Shown: positions 6,816 through 14,838, counted from the first letter of the stretch. The stretch is DNA of 29,068 nucleotides from DASZMJ01 sp035551935 (GCA_035551935.1 DASZMJ010000207.1:1-29068); one strand, 5' to 3'. The notes: generated by a model not told the origin, from the letters alone. A program made the numbers and translations.

Positions 6816-9233
6816 ATGAGCATCCATTTTTTTTGTTCCTCTGAGAGAGGTTCCGGGTGCCACGGGTTCGGCCTCGATCCCGTGCGCCCCGGCGTCCCTC
6901 TCGGAGCACGGGATCGAGGCCGAACCCGTGGCACCAGGGGCCTGGTCGTCCTGGTTCTTGCCCTGACGGCGAGGATCGCGTCGGGGGCATTGCCGGAGGG
7001 GAAACCCGAAGCGGCGGGGATGGACTCGGGCCGGCTGGCGCGGATCGACGCGGCGGTCGGCCGGGCGATCGAGGCGAAGCGTGTCCCGGGGGCGGTCGTC
7101 CTGGTCGGGAGGGCCGGGAAGGTCATCTTCGCGAAGGCGTACGGTAAGCGCGCGATCGAGCCGGCCGAGGAGGGGATGACACGGGACACGATCTTCGACA
7201 TGGCGTCCTTGACCAAGCCGGTGGCGACGGCGACCTCGGTGACGATCCTCGTCGAGTCGGGCAAGCTCCGGCTCGGCGACCCGATCCGGCGCCACTTGCC
7301 CGAGCTGGACACGAACGGCAAGGGGGCGATCACGGTCGAGCAGTTGCTCCGGCACCGCTCGGGCCTGATCGCGGACAACCCGATCGACGACTACAAGGAC
7401 GGGCCCGAACGCGCGTGGGAGAAGATCGCCGGGCTGGAGCCGGTCGCGAAGCCGGGCGAGCGGTTCGTTTACAGCGATGTGAATTACATCATCCTCGGCA
7501 AGCTGGTCGGTCGCGTGTCGGGCCGGCCGCTCGACGAGTTCGCGGCGGAGCACATCTTCCAGCCCCTCGGCATGGCCGACACGGGGTTCCGGCCGGCGGG
7601 AAAAACCGATCGGATCGCGCCGACGGAGAAGGCCGACGGGACCATGTTACGCGGGGTCGTCCACGACCCGAGGGCGCGGGCGCTTGGGGGCGTGGCCGGG
7701 CACGCGGGCCTGTTCGGGACGGCGGACGACCTGGCGGTCTTCGCGCAGATGATCCTCGACGGCGGCCGGGGGCCGGGCGGATCGCGGGTGCTGGGGCCGC
7801 TCGCGGTCCGGGCGATGATCGACCCCGGCGACACCCCGCGCGGGCAGCGCCGGGGGCTCGGCTGGGACATCTCCACGCCGTATAGCGCCCCGCGCGGGGC
7901 GCTCCTCGGCCCGGAGAGCTTCGGCCACACCGGGTTCACCGGCACGAGCCTCTGGATCGACCCGGAGACTCGCACCTTCGTGATCGTGCTGACCAGTCGT
8001 CTTCATCCTGACGGGAAGGCGCCGAGCCCGAACCCGCTCCGGGCCGAGCTGGCGACGATCGTCGCCTCGGCGATCGTCGACGCGCCGATCCAGGAGCCGG
8101 CGCGGCCGGTCGCGTGCGGGATCGACGTCCTGATCGCGCGGGGGTTCGAGCCGCTGAAGGGGAAGCGGGTCGGTTTGATCACGAACCAGACGGGCCGGGC
8201 GCGCGACGGGAGGGCGACGATCGACGTCCTGGCCCATGCGCCGGGGGTCCGGCTCGTGAAGCTCTTCAGCCCCGAGCACGGCATCCGCGGCGTCCTCGAC
8301 GCGCCGGTGGACGACGCGAAGGACGAGGCGACCGGCCTGCCGATCGTCAGCCTCTACGGCAAGACTCGGCGGCCGACGTCGGAGAGCCTCGAGGATGTCG
8401 ACGTGCTCGCCTACGACATCCAGGACATCGGGGCCCGGTTCTATACGTACATCACGACGCTCGGCTACGCGATCGAGGCGGCGAAGGCCAAGGGCATCCC
8501 GATCGTCGTCCTCGACAGGCCGAACCCGATCGGCGGCGTTGTCGTCGACGGGCCGGTGCGCGACGAGGAGTTCGCGTCGTTCATCGCATACCACGCGCTC
8601 CCGTTGCGGCACGGGATGACCGTCGGCGAGCTGGCCCGCCTCTACAACGCCGAGCGGTCGATCGGCGCCGATTTGACGGTCATCCCCTGCGAGGGTTGGC
8701 GCCGCGGCGACCTCTACGACGCGACCGGCCTCGTCTGGGTCGACCCTTCGCCCAACATCCGCAACCTCAACGAGGCCCTGCTCTATCCCGGCGTCTGCCT
8801 GCTCGAGGCGACCGAGCTGGCGCACGGCCGGGGGACGAATACCCCGTTCGAGCGCGTCGGCGCCCCCTGGATCGAGCCACGGTCGTTCGCGCGAGCACTC
8901 AACGACCTGGACCTGCCCGGCGTCCGGTTCGTGCCGATCCGGTTCACGCCAAGGGCCCGTCAGCACGCCGGCCACGAGTGCGGCGGCGTCCAGATCCTCA
9001 TCACCGACCGCGCCCGGCTCGACCCGATCGCCGTCGGCATCGCCCTCGCCGTCGTCCTCCAGCGCGACTATCCCGGCCGCTGGGGCGACGCCGGCTTCCT
9101 CCGCCTCGTCGCCGACCGCGCCACGCACAAGGCCGTCCTCGACGGCAAGGGGCTGGATGAGGTGCGATCCGTCTGGAGCAAGGACCTGGCGGAGTTCCGC
9201 GCGATCCGGGAGAAGTATCTCCTCTATCCATGA
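6816..9233 (+). CDS. Serine hydrolase (beta-lactamase family) fused to NamZ/DUF1343 domain
   Basis: 805 residues as drawn. Residues about 64-425 are a class C beta-lactamase/S12 serine hydrolase: SLTK (Ser131, Lys134), YSD (219-221) and HTG (371-373). Residues about 434-805 are DUF1343, the exo-N-acetylmuramidase NamZ fold, with GLITNQTG and SPEHGIRG (Glu487 is a catalytic candidate). In Bacillus subtilis the serine hydrolase AmiE and NamZ are separate proteins of one peptidoglycan-recycling cluster, so the fusion probably acts on muropeptides. The start is uncertain. A hydrophobic signal core (GLVVLVLAL) begins at residue 42, but everything before it is translated from an inverted repeat at 6856-6935. 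The ATG at 6816 has no good ribosome site, and the only other early in-frame start is a GTG at 6882 inside the repeat. The next gene starts 28 bp downstream. Confidence 0.88.
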   Translation: MSIHFFCSSERGSGCHGFGLDPVRPGVPLGARDRGRTRGTRGLVVLVLALTARIASGALPEGKPEAAGMDSGRLARIDAAVGRAIEAKRVPGAVVLVGRAGKVIFAKAYGKRAIEPAEEGMTRDTIFDMASLTKPVATATSVTILVESGKLRLGDPIRRHLPELDTNGKGAITVEQLLRHRSGLIADNPIDDYKDGPERAWEKIAGLEPVAKPGERFVYSDVNYIILGKLVGRVSGRPLDEFAAEHIFQPLGMADTGFRPAGKTDRIAPTEKADGTMLRGVVHDPRARALGGVAGHAGLFGTADDLAVFAQMILDGGRGPGGSRVLGPLAVRAMIDPGDTPRGQRRGLGWDISTPYSAPRGALLGPESFGHTGFTGTSLWIDPETRTFVIVLTSRLHPDGKAPSPNPLRAELATIVASAIVDAPIQEPARPVACGIDVLIARGFEPLKGKRVGLITNQTGRARDGRATIDVLAHAPGVRLVKLFSPEHGIRGVLDAPVDDAKDEATGLPIVSLYGKTRRPTSESLEDVDVLAYDIQDIGARFYTYITTLGYAIEAAKAKGIPIVVLDRPNPIGGVVVDGPVRDEEFASFIAYHALPLRHGMTVGELARLYNAERSIGADLTVIPCEGWRRGDLYDATGLVWVDPSPNIRNLNEALLYPGVCLLEATELAHGRGTNTPFERVGAPWIEPRSFARALNDLDLPGVRFVPIRFTPRARQHAGHECGGVQILITDRARLDPIAVGIALAVVLQRDYPGRWGDAGFLRLVADRATHKAVLDGKGLDEVRSVWSKDLAEFRAIREKYLLYP
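6856..6935. repeat. Perfect 30-bp inverted repeat in the 5' end of the NamZ-fusion gene
   Basis: Left arm 6856-6885 and right arm 6906-6935 are exact reverse complements over 30 bp, with a 20-nt loop. The arms read CACGGGTTCGG / CCGAACCCGTG in their middle. A run of eight T (6827-6834) and the small palindrome CCTCTGAGAGAGG lie just upstream and may belong to the same element. The T-run precedes the hairpin on the plus strand, so it is not a standard intrinsic terminator for the upstream gene. Confidence 0.95.
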
Positions 9234-9261
9234 ATCGGCCCGAGACGAAGGGAGTCCACGC

Positions 9262-10746
9262 ATGCGGCGCGTTATGGCCCGGGGAATGGCCCTGCCGGGG
9301 CTCGTCGGCGTCTCGCTGTGGGCCGCGGCCGTCGCGGAGGAACGGACGGAGCACTTCGACCGCGACCCTAGCTGGGAAGGCCGCAATCACCGCTCCCAGG
9401 CCTTCCCGCCGCGCACGGTCCGCCAGGATTTCGGCTACAGCCGCTCGCGGCGCGCCGGGGGCCGTGCCGCCGGCGAGATCGGCGGCGTCCTCTCCCCCGC
9501 GGCCGAGCCGGCGTACTACGCACGGGCGATCGAAGCCAAGAGCTTCCAGGATAAGCTGACCGCCTCGGGCGTCCTCGCCTGCGGGGAGGGCAAGGTCCAC
9601 GCGCTCGTCGGGTTTTTCAACGCGGGCACGCTCAACGAATGGCGGACCCCGAACACGATCGCCCTGCGGATCCAGGGGCGGGGCGATGTCTTCTACGCCT
9701 ATGTCGAGTATGCGACCCGCCGCTGGCGCGCCGGGGGCGACTCGCCCCGGCCGTTTGCGCGCGTGCGCGACCCCAAGACGGGGAAGGACGAGCCCCGCGG
9801 GTTCGCGGCCCGAGGTGCGGTCCACTCGTGGTCGCTGACCTACGACCCCGAGGGCAACGGCGGCCTCGGCGTCGTCACCGCGATGATCGACGGGGAGACG
9901 TCGGTCTGCAACCTCGAGGCCGGCCACAAGGCCGACGGGGCGACGTTCAAGCGCTTCGGCATGCTCAACGTCCTCAAGAGCGCCGACGACCCCGGCACGC
10001 TCTGGCTCGACGACGTGACGGTGGACGGAGCGACGGAGCACTTCGACGCCGACCCCGGCTGGGAAGGCCACCAGAACCGGCGGACCTTCGAGTCCACGAA
10101 CGTCCGCCCGCGGTTCGACTTCGGGTTCAGTCCCACCCACCATGCGGGCGGCGCGGCGCCCGGCGAGCTCGGCGGCCTGGTCTTCCGCGGCGACATCCGC
10201 GAGGCCGGTCGGATGGCCTCCTATGGCGATCGCGTCGGTCCGCTCACGCTCGATCGCCCGCTCCGGGCCGCCGGCAAGGTCGCGCTGCGACGCGGGGTGA
10301 GCGACAGCACCACGCTCTTCGGCTTCTACCACTCGGGGCGGAGCCTGGCCGTCAACCCGTCACAGGACTCGGGGTTCCCGGAAGGGTTCCTCGGCCTCGT
10401 CGTCGAGGGCCCGAGCCGCGAGGGCTTCTTCGCCTATCCCGCCTACCGCATCGTCGGCGAGCGGCAGGCCTATGCCGACGGATCCGACCGGCCCCGCATC
10501 CTCCCCGACGGCAAGCCCCACGACTGGTCCCTGGAGTACGACCCGGACGGCGCCGGCGGCCGCGGCCGGATCACGTTGACGCTCGACGGCCAGGCCGTCA
10601 CCCTGGACCTCCGCCCCGGCGATCATGCCGCCGGCGCGACCTTCGACCGCTTCGGCCTCGTGACGACATGGATCGACGGCAACGGCCAGTCGATCTACTT
10701 CGACGACCTCCGCTACACCGCCGCGCAGGGCCCAACGGGGGACTGA
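9262..10746 (+). CDS. Secreted protein with two tandem copies of one domain
   Basis: 494 residues, family not recognised. The ATG at 9262 has AAGGGAG 8 nt upstream and is followed by a short signal-like segment ending about AAVA (22-25). The protein is an internal duplication with an offset of 229 residues: EHFDRDPSWEG (30-40) recurs as EHFDADPGWEG (259-269). HSWSLTYDPEGNGG recurs as HDWSLEYDPDGAGG, GATFKRFGM recurs as GATFDRFGL, and LWLDDVTVDG recurs as IYFDDLRYTA. The beta-strand-rich pattern with terminal DD suggests a concanavalin/LamG-like jelly roll, as in carbohydrate-binding modules; this is inference. It starts 28 bp after the NamZ-fusion gene, so co-transcription is likely and a cell-wall or glycan-binding role is plausible. 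Confidence 0.75.
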   Translation: MRRVMARGMALPGLVGVSLWAAAVAEERTEHFDRDPSWEGRNHRSQAFPPRTVRQDFGYSRSRRAGGRAAGEIGGVLSPAAEPAYYARAIEAKSFQDKLTASGVLACGEGKVHALVGFFNAGTLNEWRTPNTIALRIQGRGDVFYAYVEYATRRWRAGGDSPRPFARVRDPKTGKDEPRGFAARGAVHSWSLTYDPEGNGGLGVVTAMIDGETSVCNLEAGHKADGATFKRFGMLNVLKSADDPGTLWLDDVTVDGATEHFDADPGWEGHQNRRTFESTNVRPRFDFGFSPTHHAGGAAPGELGGLVFRGDIREAGRMASYGDRVGPLTLDRPLRAAGKVALRRGVSDSTTLFGFYHSGRSLAVNPSQDSGFPEGFLGLVVEGPSREGFFAYPAYRIVGERQAYADGSDRPRILPDGKPHDWSLEYDPDGAGGRGRITLTLDGQAVTLDLRPGDHAAGATFDRFGLVTTWIDGNGQSIYFDDLRYTAAQGPTGD

Positions 10747-10819
10747 AAGCTCGGACGTGGTCTCCCTCTCGTACATCATGGACTGCGAAGGGACCCACGG
10801 CTCGCGAGGAGGCAACATC

Positions 10820-11093
10820 TTGGACCGTACCCAGGCGTACGCCACCCTTGCCCGAGAGTTGGAGCGGCTCCGCCGCCTTGTACGAGGACCTCCTCGGACG
10901 CGTCGGCGGCCCAACCACCGAAGAGACTGTGTGGAGTGAAGCGGGGCCTCTGGCAATCGAGGTTCGATTCGAGTGGGGCGAGGCCAGAGAGGGGGCGATC
11001 CGCATCCGGGCGACCGCGAATGGGCCCAGTTGGTGGCGATTGGAGCGGCTCGAAGAGACGGCCCTGGTGCCCCCGCCCTCGGCGGAGCGATGA
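10820..11093 (+). pseudogene. Frameshifted small conserved protein gene
   Basis: A TTG start at 10820 has a strong AGGAGG 7 nt upstream and opens LDRTQAYATLARELERLRRL. The frame then runs off into Arg/Pro-rich noise, while the +1 frame continues at about 10878 with YEDLLGRVGGPTTEE and ends at 11091-11093. Read together, the two parts give one 90-residue protein with a helical N-terminus and a beta-rich C-terminus (IEVRFEW, AIRIRATA). It resembles small uncharacterised proteins of planctomycetes and cyanobacteria that have a LSYEDL-type junction (recollection). The join needs one extra base skipped, equal to a 1-nt insertion or 2-nt deletion near 10874-10878. It may be a true pseudogene or a sequencing error. 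Confidence 0.65.
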
Positions 11094-11160
11094 CGGGCGG
11101 CCAAGGCGGGTCCGTCCATTCGTCCGACCAGGAGAAGCTCGCGCGACCGTGTCCGAGTGC

Positions 11161-12597
11161 CTAGAGCCCGAACTTGTATTTTCCCCTCAATGCTTCGGCG
11201 CCGTCGGGCGAATCGGGGATCACCTGGAGGTGGCAGCCGAGCATCTCGTCGGTGCTGGAGGGGCCGAAGCGGACGCGGCGGGGGGGGGTGGTCGGGTTGC
11301 GGGGATTGGCGGCGGAGTTGTCGTAGGTGCCGACGAGGTCGAGCCGGGTGCCGGCGGGCAGGAGGAGCGGCGAGGCGAGGCGATACTGCCCTTGCCAGTC
11401 GAAGTCCCAGTCCCTGATCCAGAGCAGGCGCTCGATGTTGCCGTCGGGCAGGACGGCGCGGAGGCGGATGTCGCGGAGCAGGAAGTGGCCGTGCGGCAGC
11501 AGGCCGAAGACGCGCACGGGCGCGGGGAGGGTCGTGCTGGCCGTCACCTCGTGATGCGAGGCACCGGCGGGGATGTCGATCTTCGAGGTCCCCAGCGGGA
11601 TGCCGGCGAGGTGCCTCGTCAACGGCGTCTTCGCGAGGTAGATCCCCACGCGGGAGCGGTCGGCCTCGGGGCGGCCGTCGGGGTGGTAGTGGACGAAGAG
11701 GACGAGGTCGGCGCCGGCCGGGAGGATCTGGCCGACTCCCGTCGGAAACGGCTTCGGGACGGTGCCGGGGGTCCACTCGAAGATGGCCGGCTGCCCCAGG
11801 TCGGCGGCGCCGACGGAGGCGAAGCCGGGGCCGGGGTCGTCGGCGTCGCGGCGTCGCGAGGCGTCGGTCGGGTCGAGGAAGAGCTTCGAGTGATGCACGA
11901 CCCGGCGGTTGCCCGGCCGGAACTCGAAGGCGACGACCTCGCGGTCGCCGCCGGCTGGCAACGGCAAGACGAAGGCCCGATACAGGTCGTCGCCGTCGGC
12001 ATGGACGAGGAACGGCTTGGGCAACTCGACGACGAGGTCGGGCGTACCGAGCCGCCAGCCGTCGGGGAACTGGGGGCGTCCCGGCAGGTCGGCCGGGTCC
12101 CCTTCGGGGGCGCCGTCGTCGGCCCAGCGGGCGAGGATGGCGCGCTCGCGGGGGGTGAGGCGGTCGTCGTCCTCGAAGGTGCCGAAGCCCGGCTCGGGCT
12201 TCCACGGGGGCATCCGGCCCGACTCCGTCACCTCGCGCAGGAACTCGGCCCGCCTGGCCGCGTCGCGGTACGACAACAGCGAGAACGGCCCGACTTCGCC
12301 GGGTCGATGGCAACCCGCGCACTTCGCCCAGAGGATCGGCGCCACGTCCTTCGCGAACGTGACCGGCCCGCGCACCTCGACCGCCGGCTCGACCGCCGCC
12401 GCCGGCAAGGTCGGCAGGCCCCACCACTCCTCGATCGTCTCCTTGCGGCGGTGCGTCCAGCCCCACCAGCCGCCGAGGCCGACGACGAAGAGCGCGAAGG
12501 CGACGCGCCGAACGACTCGGCGACGGGGAGGCGTCCCGGAACCGCCGCGCAGGCGACGCGCGAGGCGTCCTCGCCTCGATCCCTGGTCGGTTGCCAT
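11161..12597 (-). CDS. Membrane-anchored cytochrome c / copper type II monooxygenase-like protein
   Basis: 478 residues. The ATG at 12597 has AAAGGGG about 8 nt upstream; a longer frame begins at 12690 but has no better signal. Domains: an Arg-rich N-terminus, a membrane anchor (31-47), a cytochrome c domain with CAGCH (93-97) and a likely axial Met in GRMPPW (Met129), then a two-part beta domain of the PHM/dopamine-hydroxylase type. Visible copper ligands are HH (235-236), HYH (303-305), HGH (369-371) and Met452 in TDEML. In the animal enzymes such sites hydroxylate C-H bonds using ascorbate as reductant. Here the fused haem could supply the electrons instead. The substrate is unknown. A run of nine C/G at 11280-11288 lies within the coding sequence. 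It is divergent from the Uma2 gene. Confidence 0.88.
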   Translation of the reverse strand: MATDQGSRRGRLARRLRGGSGTPPRRRVVRRVAFALFVVGLGGWWGWTHRRKETIEEWWGLPTLPAAAVEPAVEVRGPVTFAKDVAPILWAKCAGCHRPGEVGPFSLLSYRDAARRAEFLREVTESGRMPPWKPEPGFGTFEDDDRLTPRERAILARWADDGAPEGDPADLPGRPQFPDGWRLGTPDLVVELPKPFLVHADGDDLYRAFVLPLPAGGDREVVAFEFRPGNRRVVHHSKLFLDPTDASRRRDADDPGPGFASVGAADLGQPAIFEWTPGTVPKPFPTGVGQILPAGADLVLFVHYHPDGRPEADRSRVGIYLAKTPLTRHLAGIPLGTSKIDIPAGASHHEVTASTTLPAPVRVFGLLPHGHFLLRDIRLRAVLPDGNIERLLWIRDWDFDWQGQYRLASPLLLPAGTRLDLVGTYDNSAANPRNPTTPPRRVRFGPSSTDEMLGCHLQVIPDSPDGAEALRGKYKFGL

Positions 12598-12722
12598 CCG
12601 CTGGCCCCTTTCGGCGTCCGATGCCGCGCGTTTGCGATTGTCCGGCATCCCGGCGGGGCCTAGGATGGTCTCGGTCGGCGACTTTGACAAGGCCGATGTC
12701 CGCCGTCGGAGGGCCCGCGACC

Positions 12723-13382
12723 GTGGCCACGACCCCGAAGACCATCGACTACCCGACCGGAGACGGCAAGCCCTTGGCCGAGACGCCCATCCACCGCGAC
12801 AACCTCCTCGGCCTCATCGAAGTCCTCCGTCGCCACTTCGCGGGTGCGGCCGACGTGTACATCTCGGGCAACATGATGATGTATTACGTCGAGGGCGACA
12901 AACGCCGGCACGTCTCGCCCGACGTCTTCGTCGTCCGCGGCATCCGCGGCGCCAACGACCGCGACGCCTACTTCGTCTGGGAGGAGGGCAAGGGACCGGA
13001 TTTCGTCGTCGAGTTCACCTCGAAGTCGACCCGCCGCGAGGATCTGAGGACGAAGTTCGAGCTGTACCGCGACGTCCTCCACGTCGAGGAGTATTTCCTC
13101 TTCGATCCGAAGCAGGAGTATCTCAAGCCCTCGATGCAAGGGTTCCGGCTCGTCGGCGGCGCGTACGAGCCGATCGAGCCGGTCGCCGGCCGCCTGCCGA
13201 GCGTCGTCACGGGCCTGCACCTGGAGCGCGACGGCACGACCATCCGCATGTACGACCCCGCGACGGGCCGCCGAGTTCCGACACCGGCCGAGGCCGAGGC
13301 CGAGTCGAGGGCCGCCGCGGAGACCCTCCGACGAGAGCTTGAGGAACTGCGGGCGCAACACCGTCAGAGAAACGGCGCATGA
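12723..13382 (+). CDS. Uma2-family putative endonuclease (DUF820)
   Basis: 219 residues from a GTG at 12723, chosen because GGAGGG lies 9 nt upstream and the protein then begins MATTPKTIDYPTGDG, like other family members. An ATG at 12696 is the alternative, with only AAGG nearby. The PD-(D/E)xK nuclease core is visible: SPDVFVV supplies Asp, PDFVVEFTSKST supplies Glu and the following polar residues, and KFELYRD follows. The C-terminus is a charged coiled-coil-like tail (EAEAESRAAAETLRRELEE). Uma2 proteins are abundant in planctomycetes and cyanobacteria, and their role is unsettled. The stop is followed after 1 nt by the ATG of the DUF58 gene. Confidence 0.88.
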   Translation: MATTPKTIDYPTGDGKPLAETPIHRDNLLGLIEVLRRHFAGAADVYISGNMMMYYVEGDKRRHVSPDVFVVRGIRGANDRDAYFVWEEGKGPDFVVEFTSKSTRREDLRTKFELYRDVLHVEEYFLFDPKQEYLKPSMQGFRLVGGAYEPIEPVAGRLPSVVTGLHLERDGTTIRMYDPATGRRVPTPAEAEAESRAAAETLRRELEELRAQHRQRNGA

Positions 13383-13383
13383 G

Positions 13384-14307
13384 ATGATCTTCCGGCGACC
13401 GAAGGAGCCTGAGCCGCCGCCGATCGACGCGGCGGCGATCGTGCGGCAGGCGCGACGCCTGCGGTTCCGGGTGAGGCCGGAGGCGGCCTCGGCGCTGGCG
13501 GGGGCGTACCTGTCGGCGCGGCCGGGGATGGGGCTGGCGTTCGCCGAATTGCGGGCATACGAGCCGGGGGACGACGTCCGCCACATCGACTGGAACGCCA
13601 CCGCGCGGCAGGGGCGGCCGTTCGTGCGGCGTTACGTCGAGGAGCGGGCGCTGACGCTCTGGCTGGTCGTCGACGTCTCGGCGAGCCTGCGGTTCGGGCC
13701 CGAGGGGCGCACCAAGGCCGACCGCGCCGCGCAGGCGGCGGCGCTCCTGGCCGCGGCGGCGATCCGCAACGGCGACCGCGCGGGCCTGGTCCTGGTCAGC
13801 GACCGGATCGAGGCCGAATTGCCCCCGGCGGGGGGGACGAGGCACCTGGCGCGGCTCCTCCGGACGCTCGTCGCCACGCCGGCCGTCTCGCGGCGGACCG
13901 AGCTGGCCGCGGGCCTCGGCCGGCTCTCGCGGCGCGGGCGGCGGTCGCTGGTCGTGGCCGTCGGCGACTTCCTCGGCCCCGAGCCGGTCGGCCCCTGGCG
14001 ACGGGCGGCCCGGCGGCACGAGGCCGTCGCGCTCCGCGTCTTCGACCCGCGCGAGGAGCGCCTGCCGCCGTCGGGCCTCCTGGCCCTCGAGGAGGCCGAG
14101 TCGGGCAGGCGCCGGGTCGTCGACGCCGGCTCGAGGCGCGTCCGCGACGCCTACGCGAAAGCCGCCGAGGAGCGTCGCGCGGCCTTCCGGGCCTGGTGCG
14201 GCGCCACCGGCCTGGTGGCCCTGGAGCTCTCGACGGCCGACGACCCGCTCCGCCCCCTGCTCCGCTTCTTCCACGGCCGCGCCACCCGACGCCCCCTGCC
14301 CCGCTGA
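13384..14307 (+). CDS. DUF58 domain protein (von Willebrand A-like)
   Basis: 307 residues, cytoplasmic. The DUF58 signature YEPGDDVRHIDWNATAR (59-75) is intact, and VVDVSAS (95-101) has the DxSxS metal-site pattern of a von Willebrand A fold. Such proteins usually work with a MoxR AAA+ ATPase in the maturation or assembly of other proteins; no MoxR gene is in this window. The ATG at 13384 lies 1 nt after the Uma2 stop with no clear ribosome site of its own, suggesting translational coupling. The next gene starts 9 nt after this one and encodes a membrane protein, the usual kind of partner for DUF58 proteins. Confidence 0.9.
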   Translation: MIFRRPKEPEPPPIDAAAIVRQARRLRFRVRPEAASALAGAYLSARPGMGLAFAELRAYEPGDDVRHIDWNATARQGRPFVRRYVEERALTLWLVVDVSASLRFGPEGRTKADRAAQAAALLAAAAIRNGDRAGLVLVSDRIEAELPPAGGTRHLARLLRTLVATPAVSRRTELAAGLGRLSRRGRRSLVVAVGDFLGPEPVGPWRRAARRHEAVALRVFDPREERLPPSGLLALEEAESGRRRVVDAGSRRVRDAYAKAAEERRAAFRAWCGATGLVALELSTADDPLRPLLRFFHGRATRRPLPR

Positions 14308-14316
14308 ACCTCCCCC

Positions 14317-14838
14317 ATGCCGACGACGACGCCGATCAAGGCCGCCCCCCTCATCCCGCCCCGGCCCAACCTCGGCCCCGAGCCCTGGGCCGAGGAGGGC
14401 AACCCGCGGGGTTGGGTCGCCTGGTCGGTCGTCGCCCTCGTCGTGCTGGCCGCGGTCGCGGTGATCGTCGCGCGAAGGAGGGGGGCGAAACGACGGAAGA
14501 CGTCAAAAAGGCAGATGGTAAACATATCCAATGGATCGTTACCGACGGAGCCCCGCGAGCGCCTCGTCGCGTGGTCGGGGCGGGCGCGGGGGGCGTTGGT
14601 GGGGCGGTTCGGGGCGGCGTGGGGGGCGCGGACGACGGAGGAGATCGCGGCGGACGAGGCGCTCGCGAGCCTGCTGGACCCCGGGCGGTTCGAGGGGCTC
14701 GTCCGGCTGCTCCGGCAGGCCGATCGGGCCAAGTTCGCCGGCATCGGCGACGATCAGGGCGAGGACTGGGAGCCCTGGGTCGCGGCGTTCGTCGCCGAGC
14801 TGGCCGCGGGGGCGACGTCGAGGATCAACGGGAAGTGA
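14317..14838 (+). CDS. Single-pass membrane protein, DUF58 partner (DUF4381-like topology)
   Basis: 173 residues. One transmembrane segment (about 33-51) follows a Pro-rich N-terminus, and the rest is a helical cytoplasmic domain with ARTTEEIAADEALASLL and LLRQADRAKFAG. This order matches small membrane proteins (DUF4381-like) found in MoxR/DUF58 clusters, but the match is by layout only. The gene has no clear ribosome site and follows the DUF58 stop by 9 nt, so coupling is likely. Codons at about 14490-14545 (tca, aaa, gta, ata, aat, gga, tta) are AT-rich, unlike the rest. The last 85 bp overlap the 3' end of the convergent gene at 14754-15791. Confidence 0.7.
   Translation: MPTTTPIKAAPLIPPRPNLGPEPWAEEGNPRGWVAWSVVALVVLAAVAVIVARRRGAKRRKTSKRQMVNISNGSLPTEPRERLVAWSGRARGALVGRFGAAWGARTTEEIAADEALASLLDPGRFEGLVRLLRQADRAKFAGIGDDQGEDWEPWVAAFVAELAAGATSRINGK

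Noticed and set aside
6827..6935. The T-run and inverted repeat as an intrinsic terminator of the dehydrogenase gene
   Set aside because: The T-run comes before the hairpin on the plus strand, the wrong order for a terminator in that direction.
7647..9386. 579-residue open frame antisense to the NamZ fusion
   Set aside because: Composition shadow; the plus strand frame has complete active-site motifs of two known families.
11280..11288. Run of nine G as a phase-variation switch in the monooxygenase gene
   Set aside because: The frame is intact and GC-rich Pro codons explain the run; no evidence of length variation can be seen in one sequence.
12684..12689. Perfect TTGACA as a -35 box for the Uma2 gene
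   Set aside because: No acceptable -10 box lies 16-18 nt downstream and the spacing would put the start of transcription inside the gene.
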